A stretch of DNA of 64,000 nucleotides from Bacteroidales bacterium (lineage in GTDB: Bacteria > Bacteroidota > Bacteroidia > Bacteroidales > UBA932), in assembly GCA_017437125.1 (NCBI GenBank), contig JAFSBV010000025.1, positions 1 to 64,000 of the forward strand, given 5' to 3'. Positions 1-7,565 of the stretch are shown in pieces. The notes beneath the pieces were generated by a model. The model searched no databases. It saw only the letters and a list, made by a program, of their open reading frames with translations, and was not told where the DNA came from. Position 1 is the first letter of the stretch. Each line of letters opens with the position of its first letter. Both the position numbers and the translations under genes were made by a program.

Positions 1-39
1 AAACAAGAAAACAAGTGTAATAAATTAAAATAATAGCGT

Positions 40-354
40 ATGGATTTAATCATTTTTGAGCGAAAGGCATTTGAGGAATTTGCCACGAAGATTGAGCAGT
101 TCATTCTGCGAGTATCAAACTCACCCGTTGTCAAGAACGGGAAGAAAAAGACAAACAATTGGCTCGACCATCAGGATGTTTGTCAGAAGTTGAAGATTAG
201 CAAGCGAACATTGCAGACCTTGCGTGATAACGGAACGCTTGCCTATACCAAAATTGGTAATCGTACCTACTATCTTCCCGAAGATGTGGAGAGCATTGTA
301 ACGAAGGTGGAGGACAGACGAAAAGAAGCCAAGTGGCGAGGACGAGAAATCTAA
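40..354 (+). CDS. Excisionase-like helix-turn-helix protein of a mobile element
   Basis: This is a 104-residue protein whose second half (about residues 40-100) is a MerR/excisionase-type winged helix: a WLDHQDVCQKL turn, then KRTLQTLRDNGTLAYTKIGNRTYY and an acidic tail. The N-terminal 35 residues look helical and have no recognisable domain. Small proteins of this type sit in pairs in Bacteroidales conjugative and mobilizable transposons, where they act as excisionases or as regulators of excision and transfer. It lies 30 bp upstream of a second, related gene and is probably co-transcribed with it. No clear ribosome-binding site is visible, which is common in this phylum. The DNA-binding call is firm; the exact role (excisionase or repressor) is inferred from family and context. 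Confidence 0.8.
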   Translation: MDLIIFERKAFEEFATKIEQFILRVSNSPVVKNGKKKTNNWLDHQDVCQKLKISKRTLQTLRDNGTLAYTKIGNRTYYLPEDVESIVTKVEDRRKEAKWRGREI

Positions 355-384
355 TCAATGTATAACAATAAAACCATTTGAACT

Positions 385-696
385 ATGTATCAAGAAATGA
401 GAACGAGAGATGATGCGTGGATGCAGTCCATTCACGAGAGTATCGACCAACTATCGGAAATTATTGATAGTATGCCCAAAGATGGTGCGGCATTACAACA
501 CGATGATGAGTATCTATGCGACAAGGAAGTGGCGTATATGCTTAAAGTCAGCCGAAGGACATTGAGCGAATACCGAAGCAATGGCACATTGCCTTACTAT
601 GTCCTCGGTGGCAAAGTTCTGTATAAGCGGAGTGAGATTGAGCAGGCATTGAAACGGGAATATAATGGCAAGCACCTGATGAATAACAGCGGATAA
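385..696 (+). CDS. Second excisionase-like helix-turn-helix protein
   Basis: This 103-residue protein has the same layout as its upstream neighbour: a helical N-terminal part, then a MerR/excisionase-type helix-turn-helix (about residues 42-95) with the shared pattern of D-KEVAYMLKVSRRTL, EYRSNGTLPYY and a KVLYKRSEIE wing. The pair probably arose by duplication and forms a two-gene unit that ends at the hairpin at 789-835. Tandem genes of this kind are typical cargo near the integrase or transfer region of Bacteroidales conjugative transposons. No integrase or relaxase gene is in view, so the rest of the element must lie to the left of the window or be lost. Function is inferred from the family. 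Confidence 0.8.
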   Translation: MYQEMRTRDDAWMQSIHESIDQLSEIIDSMPKDGAALQHDDEYLCDKEVAYMLKVSRRTLSEYRSNGTLPYYVLGGKVLYKRSEIEQALKREYNGKHLMNNSG

Positions 697-788
697 ACCT
701 ATCTATATTTTTGGAGGGAGTGAAATTTACCGCTTGCCCTATATTCATCTATTGCAAAATAATAGTGCCCCTATGGATAGAAACAAGA

Positions 789-835
789 ACAGCATACAAA
801 TGGGTTATCAATGTAAGAACCCGTTTGTATGCTGT
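789..835 (+). terminator. Rho-independent terminator after the HTH gene pair
   Basis: Two 18-nt arms (789-806 and 818-835) pair completely in RNA apart from one G-U wobble, around an 11-nt loop. The arms contain ACAGCATACAAA and TTTGTATGCTGT. A pyrimidine-rich run follows. The hairpin lies 93 bp after the stop of the second HTH gene and should end that transcript. Confidence 0.75.
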
Positions 836-1128
836 CTGCTTATCTTCTTCTACATTTTCGTCAGTCGTTCATTTCCGTTGCCGTCTGCATTTCTGAGTAC
901 AGACATTGAAAGGGGAAAGGTTTTCGGGGTGAATACTCTCCGTAGGAGGAAGATTCAGTCCGAAACGGCTTGTCGCCCTGACCTTTCAACTTTCAAGGGC
1001 TGATGTACTACCTTCGCAGACGAGCAAAGGAAAGGGGCGAATGACGGAATCGGGAAACTCATATATCGCAGATTTATGATAGACCAAATTCAAATACTAC
1101 CCTGTAATAATGAAATTTGCACCACCTT
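836..1128. other. Non-coding terminal region of the mobile element
   Basis: No open frame here has coding character; the frames that cross it also run through the terminator hairpin. The sequence holds purine-rich stretches (around 908-960 and 1020-1060) but no clear long repeat. It probably belongs to the non-coding end of the integrated element, such as an end, regulatory or transfer-origin region. That is inference from position only. Confidence 0.35.
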
Positions 1129-1159
1129 TTTGCTCGTTTATAAAAAAGTTGTACCTTTG
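1129..1159 (+). promoter_or_regulatory. Bacteroidota-type promoter (TTTG-N19-TACCTTTG)
   Basis: TTTG at 1129-1132 and TACCTTTG at 1152-1159 are separated by exactly 19 bp and match the Bacteroidota sigma consensus fully. Transcription would start near 1166, at or just before a 37-codon open frame (1167-1280). The same bases also look like a conjugative-transposon attachment core. Confidence 0.6.
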
Positions 1160-1160
1160 T
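1151..1160 (+). other. Possible attachment-site core (GTACCTTTGT)
   Basis: CTnDOT-type elements recombine at a 10-bp core close to GTAnnTTTGC. GTACCTTTGT matches at all positions but the last. It lies between the mobile-element genes on the left and ordinary chromosomal genes on the right, where a right-hand attachment site would be expected. The match overlaps a promoter motif of similar sequence, so it may be coincidental. Confidence 0.25.
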
Positions 1161-1166
1161 TCCAAG

Positions 1167-1280
1167 ATGAGTTGTACATCAATGCAAATCACGCAAGTAT
1201 GTAGAAATCAGAACAGTTGCCAACTCATTACCTCGTTCTCAAACATTCCGCATAAATATTTTATTCTTAGCGGATTATGA
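1167..1280 (+). CDS. Hypothetical 37-residue peptide
   Basis: A short ATG-initiated frame (37 codons plus TGA) starts a few bases after a perfect promoter. The peptide begins MSCTSMQITQV and is rich in Cys, Ser, Asn and Gln. I recognise no family. It could be a real small protein, a leader peptide, or the 5' stub of a gene cut by the mobile-element insertion. There is no clear ribosome-binding site. Low confidence that it is translated. Confidence 0.2.
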   Translation: MSCTSMQITQVCRNQNSCQLITSFSNIPHKYFILSGL

Positions 1281-1304
1281 GATTATTCCAAATATATGAA
1301 ATGT

Positions 1305-1335
1305 TTTGAGGGAATGGCTATTTTTGATATTTTTG
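1305..1335 (+). promoter_or_regulatory. Promoter of the PqqD-like gene
   Basis: TTTG at 1305-1308 and TATTTTTG at 1328-1335 have exactly 19 bp between them. The predicted start of transcription is near 1342, about 10 nt before the ATG at 1353. A second TATTTTTG at 1319-1326 overlaps it but has no TTTG at the right distance. Confidence 0.65.
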
Positions 1336-1352
1336 CATAAAAATAAGGACAA

Positions 1353-1619
1353 ATGAAAATCAAGAACGGATTCGTGCTTCGCGAAATGTGCGGAGAAAAC
1401 ATAGTTACAGCTGAAGGTATCGAGAACATCAACTTCAACAAGCTCATATCACTCAATGCAACCGCGGCATATCTTTGGGAAGCTCTTGCCGGCAAGGACT
1501 TCACTGCTGAAGACATGGCCGGACTTCTCGTAGAACGTTACGGCATCGACATGGAGCTTGCTCTCAAGGACTCCGAGAACCTCTGCAATGCATGGAAGGA
1601 TGCCGGAGTCATCGAGTAA
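1353..1619 (+). CDS. PqqD-like peptide-binding protein (RiPP recognition fold), orphan
   Basis: This 88-residue protein matches the PqqD family throughout: an N-terminal beta hairpin (KNGFVLREMCGENIV), the NFNKLISLNATAAYLWEAL helix, and the winged-helix end with AEDMAGLLVERYGID and ALKDSENLCNAWKDAGVIE. In the family this fold binds the leader of a precursor peptide and passes it to a radical SAM or other modifying enzyme. Bacteroidota also have PqqD-like genes near surface-polysaccharide or NTP_transf_5 genes. Here none of these partners is adjacent: mobile-element DNA is on the left and a convergent oxidoreductase gene begins 6 bp after its stop. It has its own strong promoter, which argues for a free-standing role. 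The nearest NTP_transf_5 gene is 42 kb away (43773-44915). Confidence 0.8.
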   Translation: MKIKNGFVLREMCGENIVTAEGIENINFNKLISLNATAAYLWEALAGKDFTAEDMAGLLVERYGIDMELALKDSENLCNAWKDAGVIE

Positions 1620-1625
1620 GACCCG

Positions 1626-3479
1626 TCATCTGATTACATTACCCTTATAATCCACTTCGAATCTGCCGAAAGGATCGAAGGCTGCATCGATTACGACTGC
1701 GGCCTCGAGTCTGTTTGCTGTCCTTGACTCATCATAATCCTCAAGTCCGAGCTTTTCCCACCACACCGAAGGATCACCATACGGCACAGCACCTGCCATA
1801 CGCATGAGCTCCATCATACGGCCTACAGTCACCTCTCCGGTTCCGATGGAGAAAGCTCCGAAATAGTCCTGTATATCGATCTCCTCAGCCAGAAGAGGAT
1901 CTCCGGCACGGAACCAGGTCTCATTCGACCATCCGGCATTACGTCCTTCTCCTTTCAGTATTCCCGTCGCACCTATGCGCTGCAAAGCCAGAAAATGCCT
2001 GTCATGCTTAGGAAGATCAAGATATGGCATTATATAGCAACCGGCATCCAGAAGGCACTCCTGCACCTGTCTGACCCCTATTTCCTTTACCCCTTTCTTC
2101 TCTATGCATGCCAATGCAGCGAGAGCTCCCGCTGCCTGACCGATCTGCATCACGACCGGCTGAAGACGTGTCGCTCCGTTTATCAGATTAGAGACTGAAA
2201 CCGATTTTTCAGCAACGAGAAGTCCGTCAACCTCCTCGGGAATGATTACACCGAGAGGGACGTTGAAAGAAGGAACAGGATAGAAATGCAGATCCGGCAA
2301 GGATTTCCAGTCCGGATGGCGGAAATGATGATGGTCAACAGCATAATCTCCTACAGCAATTCCCGTCCTGTAATACGGAAATCTGTATGCATATGGATCA
2401 GCAACGGCATCCATAGTCAGGAAGGCCTCTCCTGCAATACGTCGTGACTCCCTGTGGTAAGGGATGAAAGGAAGACCGTCCTCAGTCGGGAAAACATCGT
2501 CGGCGATGCCGAGATTCTTCATTCCCAGCTCTGTCTGGATGAAGTAAATGAAGCATTCCGTAAAGTTCTTCGCCTGCCCGAAAGCCTCCTCTCTTTCCTT
2601 CTGAGACATATCTATGGCATTCACATAAAAATCATTGCCATATATAGGCCAGTTTATCATATAGTATCCTCCCGGAGTCTTTCCATAAGTGATCATCATT
2701 TCCGGTGACCACAGGGTCTGTCCTGTCTCCGGTACAGTACTGAGCCGATTCTCCGCACAGTTGGCAAACACTGAAGGATCATACCCTTCCGGCTTCTCGA
2801 TCGTCATATCGGCATCAGGGCCGTAGTCCTTCAGTATTGCGACATAAGTCAGGTCCTGGATTATGTCATTTGCCTGAGCCGGAGCGATATCCTCACCCGT
2901 ATCAGCAGAAGAATCCATACCTACCTCATACGACACGCCGCATTCCTTCGCAACATCACCCAATTCAGTCGCATCTATAAGGACGCGGGCCTTGATGTGA
3001 CTTCTTTTCCCGTTCTCATCCTTCATTACGACATCCCAGTCCCCTTCTTCACCGGAAATCTTATGCACAGACACATTTCTCCGCACTTTAAGCAACTCTC
3101 CGCACTCATCAGTCATCGAGGTGAATATTTCCTGTCCGACATGAGGGTCAAAGCATATGTTGCTCACCCAGCCGGTCTTCAAGGCCTCATAGCCGCCATA
3201 TCTTGCCGCTAACGAATCGGTAAATTCGCCGAATATCCCGCTTCTGAGCTTGTAATTTCCGTCTATGCAGCTTACTCCGGCAGAAGTAAGCATACCTCCC
3301 AGCCAAGGAGTCTGCTCAGCTATCATCGTATTGACACCCATTCTGGCAGACTGAATGCCAGCGGCCGTGCCGCTTGCCCCGCCGCCGATGACGAGGACAT
3401 CAACTGTTTCATGTCTTGAACAAGAGGCAAATGCAACAAGCAGTGCCGCCATAATAATATTCCTCATTACACGCTTCAT
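1626..3479 (-). CDS. Exported FAD-dependent oxidoreductase lipoprotein (FAD_oxidored family)
   Basis: A hydrophobic signal ends in the lipobox AFASC, followed at once by a Rossmann dinucleotide-binding motif (VDVLVIGGGASGTAAG) and a flavin-family W-LGGM-T stretch, so this is an FAD enzyme placed at the cell surface or in the periplasm. The family (PF12831) is common in glycan-utilisation loci, but its substrates are largely unknown. The frame is open up to 3533. I choose the ATG at 3479 because a TATATTTG element at 3516-3523 would start transcription near 3509, and AGGA stands 5 bp before this ATG; 3500 is an alternative. Length is about 617 residues. It is divergent from the CE2 esterase gene and may belong to the same glycan locus. 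Confidence 0.82.
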   Translation of the reverse strand: MKRVMRNIIMAALLVAFASCSRHETVDVLVIGGGASGTAAGIQSARMGVNTMIAEQTPWLGGMLTSAGVSCIDGNYKLRSGIFGEFTDSLAARYGGYEALKTGWVSNICFDPHVGQEIFTSMTDECGELLKVRRNVSVHKISGEEGDWDVVMKDENGKRSHIKARVLIDATELGDVAKECGVSYEVGMDSSADTGEDIAPAQANDIIQDLTYVAILKDYGPDADMTIEKPEGYDPSVFANCAENRLSTVPETGQTLWSPEMMITYGKTPGGYYMINWPIYGNDFYVNAIDMSQKEREEAFGQAKNFTECFIYFIQTELGMKNLGIADDVFPTEDGLPFIPYHRESRRIAGEAFLTMDAVADPYAYRFPYYRTGIAVGDYAVDHHHFRHPDWKSLPDLHFYPVPSFNVPLGVIIPEEVDGLLVAEKSVSVSNLINGATRLQPVVMQIGQAAGALAALACIEKKGVKEIGVRQVQECLLDAGCYIMPYLDLPKHDRHFLALQRIGATGILKGEGRNAGWSNETWFRAGDPLLAEEIDIQDYFGAFSIGTGEVTVGRMMELMRMAGAVPYGDPSVWWEKLGLEDYDESRTANRLEAAVVIDAAFDPFGRFEVDYKGNVIR

Positions 3480-3515
3480 AAATCCTGTTTTTAATCTCAT
3501 GACAAGTTTAAAATT

Positions 3516-3523
3516 CAAATATA
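3516..3523 (-). promoter_or_regulatory. -7 element for the FAD oxidoreductase gene
   Basis: Read on the minus strand this is TATATTTG, a full match to TAnnTTTG. The TTTG upstream element is poor. The position rules out the longest open frame start (3533). Confidence 0.45.
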
Positions 3524-3576
3524 TGAATTTCACGCTGACAACGAGCGAAAAATTAAAATATTTTAATAATATTGAC

Positions 3577-3584
3577 TATCTTTG
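3577..3584 (+). promoter_or_regulatory. -7 element for the CE2 esterase operon
   Basis: TATCTTTG matches TAnnTTTG and lies 38 bp before the ATG at 3623. The upstream region (TTAA at the -33 position) is weak and AT-rich. It probably drives 3623-7559 as one unit. Confidence 0.5.
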
Positions 3585-3622
3585 AAAAAAGTTATCATTA
3601 ACGACCAAATTTTCTGTCAAAC

Positions 3623-4735
3623 ATGTACAAACATCTGAAAATTCTTTTAGCAACAATCGGGCTGACTGTATGCATAGGACTTCCTGCAAAGAAAATCAAG
3701 GAGTATAACGAAACTCCGGCATCTGACCAGAGAATAGAATATACCGGCAGGACACTGGTAAAGGACGGCAACGTTTCATACGACTGGAGCGGCGTTTATT
3801 TCAGGGTGAAATTCAATGGTCCTTACCTTGCCATGAAGTGTTCCGACACAAAGAACAGCTGGTTCAACTTGTGGATTGACAAGGAGATGACTCCGGAAGC
3901 TGACCGTAAGTTCATGGTAGCTGCAGAAGATACTCTGATAGTACTGGCGGAAGATTTAGGCAAGGGAGAGCATGAAGTCATCCTCCAGAAAAGGACAGAG
4001 GGAGAACAGGGTCGATTCACAGTCCATTCGTTCCTCACTGAAGGGGAAATCCTGCTGGCAGACGGACGCAAAGGAAGGCATATCGAATTCATAGGTGACT
4101 CATACACATGCGGTTACGGTACTGAGAGTCATGACAGGAACGATCCGTTCCTTGCAGAGACAGAAAACTGCAACCTTACATATGCAGCCATTGCAGCACG
4201 ATATTTCGGGGCGGATTTCAACCTTGTAAGCCACTCAGGACAGGGAATATGCAGGAATTATGATGACTTCCGTCCAGGATACAACATGCCTGACAGATAC
4301 AGCCAGACATTTGACGAATCAACGGAACTCATCTGGAATCCTGCCGATGCCCCTTACAGGCCTGACGTCGTGGTCATATACCTTTGCACCAACGACTTCT
4401 CCACTGCAAGGCAGCCGCACGAGACCATCTTTGCAGGACGTTACATCGAACTTCTGAAAAAGGTAAAGGCCAATTATGGTGAGGACATCCCTGTCCTCTG
4501 CCTGGCGTCCAACGTTACTCCGTACAGTTTCGACTATATCCGTAACGCATGTATGATGAGCGGATTGAGCAATCTCACATATGTAGGACTCACAAGAGGA
4601 ATCCACAATGAAGAGGATGAGCTCGGTGCGAGCTGGCATCCGAACTACAAGGGACATATCAAGGTAGCCAGCAGCGTGATACCTTATATCTCTACCATCA
4701 CTGGATGGGAGATGGAGGAAAAACCATATAGATAA
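3623..4735 (+). CDS. Secreted SGNH esterase, carbohydrate esterase family 2-like
   Basis: An N-terminal signal segment is followed by a beta-sandwich domain (about residues 35-145, including YDWSGVYFRVKF) and an SGNH hydrolase domain. The nucleophile block is GDSYTCGYG with Ser160, and the C-terminal SWHPNYKGH supplies the catalytic His (about 339). This two-domain order is that of family CE2, whose members remove O-acetyl groups from plant or other glycans. It is the first gene of a plus-strand run (esterase, metallophosphoesterase, DUF5009 acyltransferase). Alternative: a deacetylase of another SGNH family. The esterase class is firm; the acetyl-sugar substrate is inferred. Confidence 0.85.
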   Translation: MYKHLKILLATIGLTVCIGLPAKKIKEYNETPASDQRIEYTGRTLVKDGNVSYDWSGVYFRVKFNGPYLAMKCSDTKNSWFNLWIDKEMTPEADRKFMVAAEDTLIVLAEDLGKGEHEVILQKRTEGEQGRFTVHSFLTEGEILLADGRKGRHIEFIGDSYTCGYGTESHDRNDPFLAETENCNLTYAAIAARYFGADFNLVSHSGQGICRNYDDFRPGYNMPDRYSQTFDESTELIWNPADAPYRPDVVVIYLCTNDFSTARQPHETIFAGRYIELLKKVKANYGEDIPVLCLASNVTPYSFDYIRNACMMSGLSNLTYVGLTRGIHNEEDELGASWHPNYKGHIKVASSVIPYISTITGWEMEEKPYR

Positions 4736-4752
4736 TGACAACATAATTTATT

Positions 4753-6168
4753 ATGAAAAAGATTATTATTTGCTTTTTAACAATAGTAGCGGCGTGGAGT
4801 GCAGAGGCGAAGGATATAAAGGGAACAGTAAAGGACACGGAAGGCAAGGGAATCGCCGGAGTCGTGGTTTCAGACGGTCTGAATACCGTTCTGACAGACT
4901 CCAAGGGCAGGTTCAGGATGGATGCCGACCAGGACAGCCGCTTCGTGTTCATATCAACTCCTTCAGGGTATGTATCTTCGACTCTTGACGGTCCGACACT
5001 CTTTTACAAGGAGATCAGCGATGATGTCAGGAAATATGATTTCTTCGTTTCAAAGAACACGAAGGACGACACCAATCACAACATAATCGTGATAGCCGAT
5101 CCTCAGATCAGCGAAAGGAACGAGCTGCCAGACCTTCAGAAGCACTCGGATGATATAACGGCATTCGTCAAAGGAATGGACGGAGATTATACCTTCGGAC
5201 TCTGCCTTGGAGATATCGTAGGATGGGATCATACGATTTATCCGGAATATAATGAAATAATGTCCGGAGCCGGAATAGACTACCGCTATGTAATCGGAAA
5301 CCATGACATGACCAACTACGGCCGTTCTTTCGAGACATCGATGAGAAACTATGAGGACATGTACGGCCCTGCATGGTATTCGTTCAACGTAGGTGACGTT
5401 CATTATGTCGTTCTCAACGACAACTTCTACGTCGGACGCGATTATTTCTATATCGGATATCTCGACGAAAGACAGCTCTCATGGCTTGAAAAGGATCTCT
5501 CATACGTTCCCGAAGGTTCAAGAGTCGTTGTATCAATGCATATTCCTACAACGCTCGACAAGTCCGACCGCGACGCATTCCAATACGGCGTCATCGGTGA
5601 CAATCTCTGCAACAAACCGGCCCTCTACGCCATGCTCGAGCCATATCAGACTCTGATTCTTTCAGGACATATGCATACCGCAGACTATGAGCAGATAAGC
5701 GGAAACATTACTGAAATCAATATTGCAGGCCTCTGCGGAGCATGGTGGTGCGGAGAAGTATGCATCGACGGTTCCCCGGCCGGATACAAGGTTTTCAACA
5801 TGAACGGAAGCGATGCGGAATGGATATACAAGGGCTCGGGACATCCTCTTGACTATCAGATGAAGGTATATGTCAACGAACCTGACTATCCGGGACAGAT
5901 CGTCGCGAATGTCTGGGACTATGATCCTTCATGGAAGGTCGAATATTTCGAGGACGGCGTGAAAGTCTGCGATATGGAACGCTTCAAGGCACAGGATCCT
6001 CTTGCAAAGGAACTCTACAAGGATCCATCTTCACTGAAAAGAACATGGGTATATGCGGCTCCTACGGAAAATATGTTCAAGGCTGCGATTTCCGAAGGCG
6101 CAAAGAAGCTGGAAGTCCGCGTGACTGACCGTTTCGGAAGAGTTTACATCAAGTCAATCGAAAAATAA
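4753..6168 (+). CDS. Exported calcineurin-like metallophosphoesterase with flanking Bacteroidota domains
   Basis: A signal peptide (cut near AEA-KD) precedes a carboxypeptidase-regulatory-like N-terminal domain (residues 21-100, GTVKDTEGKGIAGVVVSDG). Then comes the calcineurin-like phosphoesterase core with all its metal motifs: ADPQ (D116), GDIVG (D154), GNHD (N183/H184), SMHIP and SGHMHT. A C-terminal domain of about 120 residues follows. This matches the MetallophosN, Metallophos and MetallophosC layout. The family cleaves phosphate mono- or diesters; the substrate is unknown. It starts 17 bp after the esterase and ends 8 bp before the acyltransferase, so the three genes form an operon. 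It may act on phosphorylated glycans or released nucleotides. Confidence 0.85.
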   Translation: MKKIIICFLTIVAAWSAEAKDIKGTVKDTEGKGIAGVVVSDGLNTVLTDSKGRFRMDADQDSRFVFISTPSGYVSSTLDGPTLFYKEISDDVRKYDFFVSKNTKDDTNHNIIVIADPQISERNELPDLQKHSDDITAFVKGMDGDYTFGLCLGDIVGWDHTIYPEYNEIMSGAGIDYRYVIGNHDMTNYGRSFETSMRNYEDMYGPAWYSFNVGDVHYVVLNDNFYVGRDYFYIGYLDERQLSWLEKDLSYVPEGSRVVVSMHIPTTLDKSDRDAFQYGVIGDNLCNKPALYAMLEPYQTLILSGHMHTADYEQISGNITEINIAGLCGAWWCGEVCIDGSPAGYKVFNMNGSDAEWIYKGSGHPLDYQMKVYVNEPDYPGQIVANVWDYDPSWKVEYFEDGVKVCDMERFKAQDPLAKELYKDPSSLKRTWVYAAPTENMFKAAISEGAKKLEVRVTDRFGRVYIKSIEK

Positions 6169-6176
6169 CGCTGATC

Positions 6177-7559
6177 ATGGCACAAGCATCAGGCAAAAGA
6201 ATCATAACCATCGACATACTGAGAGGAATCACGATTTTCGCAATGATCCTCTGCGCGAACATCGGATATAATTCAGATCTTCCGGCATGGATGTTCCATG
6301 CCCAGACTCCCCCGCCGACATATGCCTTCAACCCGGATGTTCCAGGCATCACATGGGTCGATCTTGTGTTCCCGTTCTTCCTTTTTACAATGGGCGCGGC
6401 CTTTCCGCTGGCCATGCGTAAAAGATTGGAAAACGGTACAGGAAGATGGGCTGTCACAGGAAGTCTGTTCAGAAGATGGCTGACTCTGACCATATTTGCC
6501 ATAGTGCTTGGCAATGCATACAAGATCGGTTCAAGTACACGTCCAGAAATCGTCAAAGGACTGTTCAGCATAGGATTATGGGCTGTCATGTTCATGTCCC
6601 TTGTCAGGCTGAAGGATGAAAGGAAATGCAGGCTGATAAACAATACCGGTCTTTTCCTCCTTGTGGTCATGGCTGTATTGAGTGTGGATTATCTTGGTAT
6701 CACCCTCAGCAGATGGAGCAGCGACATAATAATAATGATCCTGGCTAACATAGCCATCTTCGGCGGTCTCATATGGATGTTCACCATGGATAACCTGAGA
6801 CTCCGCTGGCTGATATTGCTCTTCATCATTGCCTTAAAGGCTCTGAGTTCATACACTCCGCAGGCTCTTGCCTGGGTGCCTTCTCTTGCAGGCATCGGAT
6901 GGTTCTTCAGCTGGAGTTTCCTACAGTATCTCGTAATCGCCATAGCCGGTTCCATAGCAGGAGACATGCTCCTGAATCATTCGAGATCCGGTGAGAAGAC
7001 CGAGGTGGATCCGTACCATATCACAGCAGGAATAATCGCACTTGCAGCGGCGCTGGTCCAACTCTGGGGACTCTTCACAAGGCATATATTGGCTGATTTC
7101 ATCATTTCAGCAGTTCTCGGAGCCGTGTTCGTGGTTCTGACATGGAAACGTCGCAACATCATGACATGGCTCGGATATTTCGGTTTCGCCTTCATGCTTG
7201 TCGGAATCATTTTCGATCCTATCGACGGAGGCATCACAAAGGATCATTGCAATCTGTCATACATGCTTACGACAACGGGAATGACGGCACTCACAGGAGC
7301 TTTTGTTCTTATGCTGGAGCTTAAATGGAACATTAAGGGAAGAGGCCTCAGCGGCAGCGGACAGAATCCTATGCTGGCATATACTGTGACAAATTTCCTT
7401 ACAGGGCCTGTTCTTGCCATGCTCGGAATCGGAGCGTGGCTGGATACAATAAGCCTCGGATCACCTTTCTGGGGCGTAATCCGAGGCCTGACATATACTT
7501 TGCTTATGGTAGCAGTCACCTGCTTCTTTACCGAAAAGAAACTCTTCTGGAGAAGTTAG
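6177..7559 (+). CDS. DUF5009 membrane protein, heparan-alpha-glucosaminide N-acetyltransferase-like
   Basis: This 460-residue polytopic protein has about ten or eleven membrane segments. It begins with the family signature IDILRGITIFAMILCANIGY and continues TWVDLVFPFFLFTMGAAFPLAM, as in DUF5009/COG4299 proteins related to human HGSNAT. The eukaryotic enzyme moves an acetyl group from cytosolic acetyl-CoA across the membrane to glucosamine; bacterial members are little studied. It is the last gene of the plus-strand operon and ends 6 bp before the convergent GlcNAc 2-epimerase gene. An enzyme that acetylates amino sugars next to a deacetylating esterase and an N-acylglucosamine epimerase fits an amino-sugar theme. 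The acyltransferase role is inferred from homology. Confidence 0.75.
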   Translation: MAQASGKRIITIDILRGITIFAMILCANIGYNSDLPAWMFHAQTPPPTYAFNPDVPGITWVDLVFPFFLFTMGAAFPLAMRKRLENGTGRWAVTGSLFRRWLTLTIFAIVLGNAYKIGSSTRPEIVKGLFSIGLWAVMFMSLVRLKDERKCRLINNTGLFLLVVMAVLSVDYLGITLSRWSSDIIIMILANIAIFGGLIWMFTMDNLRLRWLILLFIIALKALSSYTPQALAWVPSLAGIGWFFSWSFLQYLVIAIAGSIAGDMLLNHSRSGEKTEVDPYHITAGIIALAAALVQLWGLFTRHILADFIISAVLGAVFVVLTWKRRNIMTWLGYFGFAFMLVGIIFDPIDGGITKDHCNLSYMLTTTGMTALTGAFVLMLELKWNIKGRGLSGSGQNPMLAYTVTNFLTGPVLAMLGIGAWLDTISLGSPFWGVIRGLTYTLLMVAVTCFFTEKKLFWRS

Positions 7560-7565
7560 GTGACA

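Noticed and set aside
548..748. Minus-strand frame of 66 residues
   Set aside because: It lies opposite the second HTH gene and has no promoter, ribosome-binding site or family support.
711..1003. Overlapping plus-strand frames of 61 and 89 residues after the HTH genes
   Set aside because: They run straight through the strong hairpin at 789-835, have no family likeness and show low-complexity, non-coding composition.
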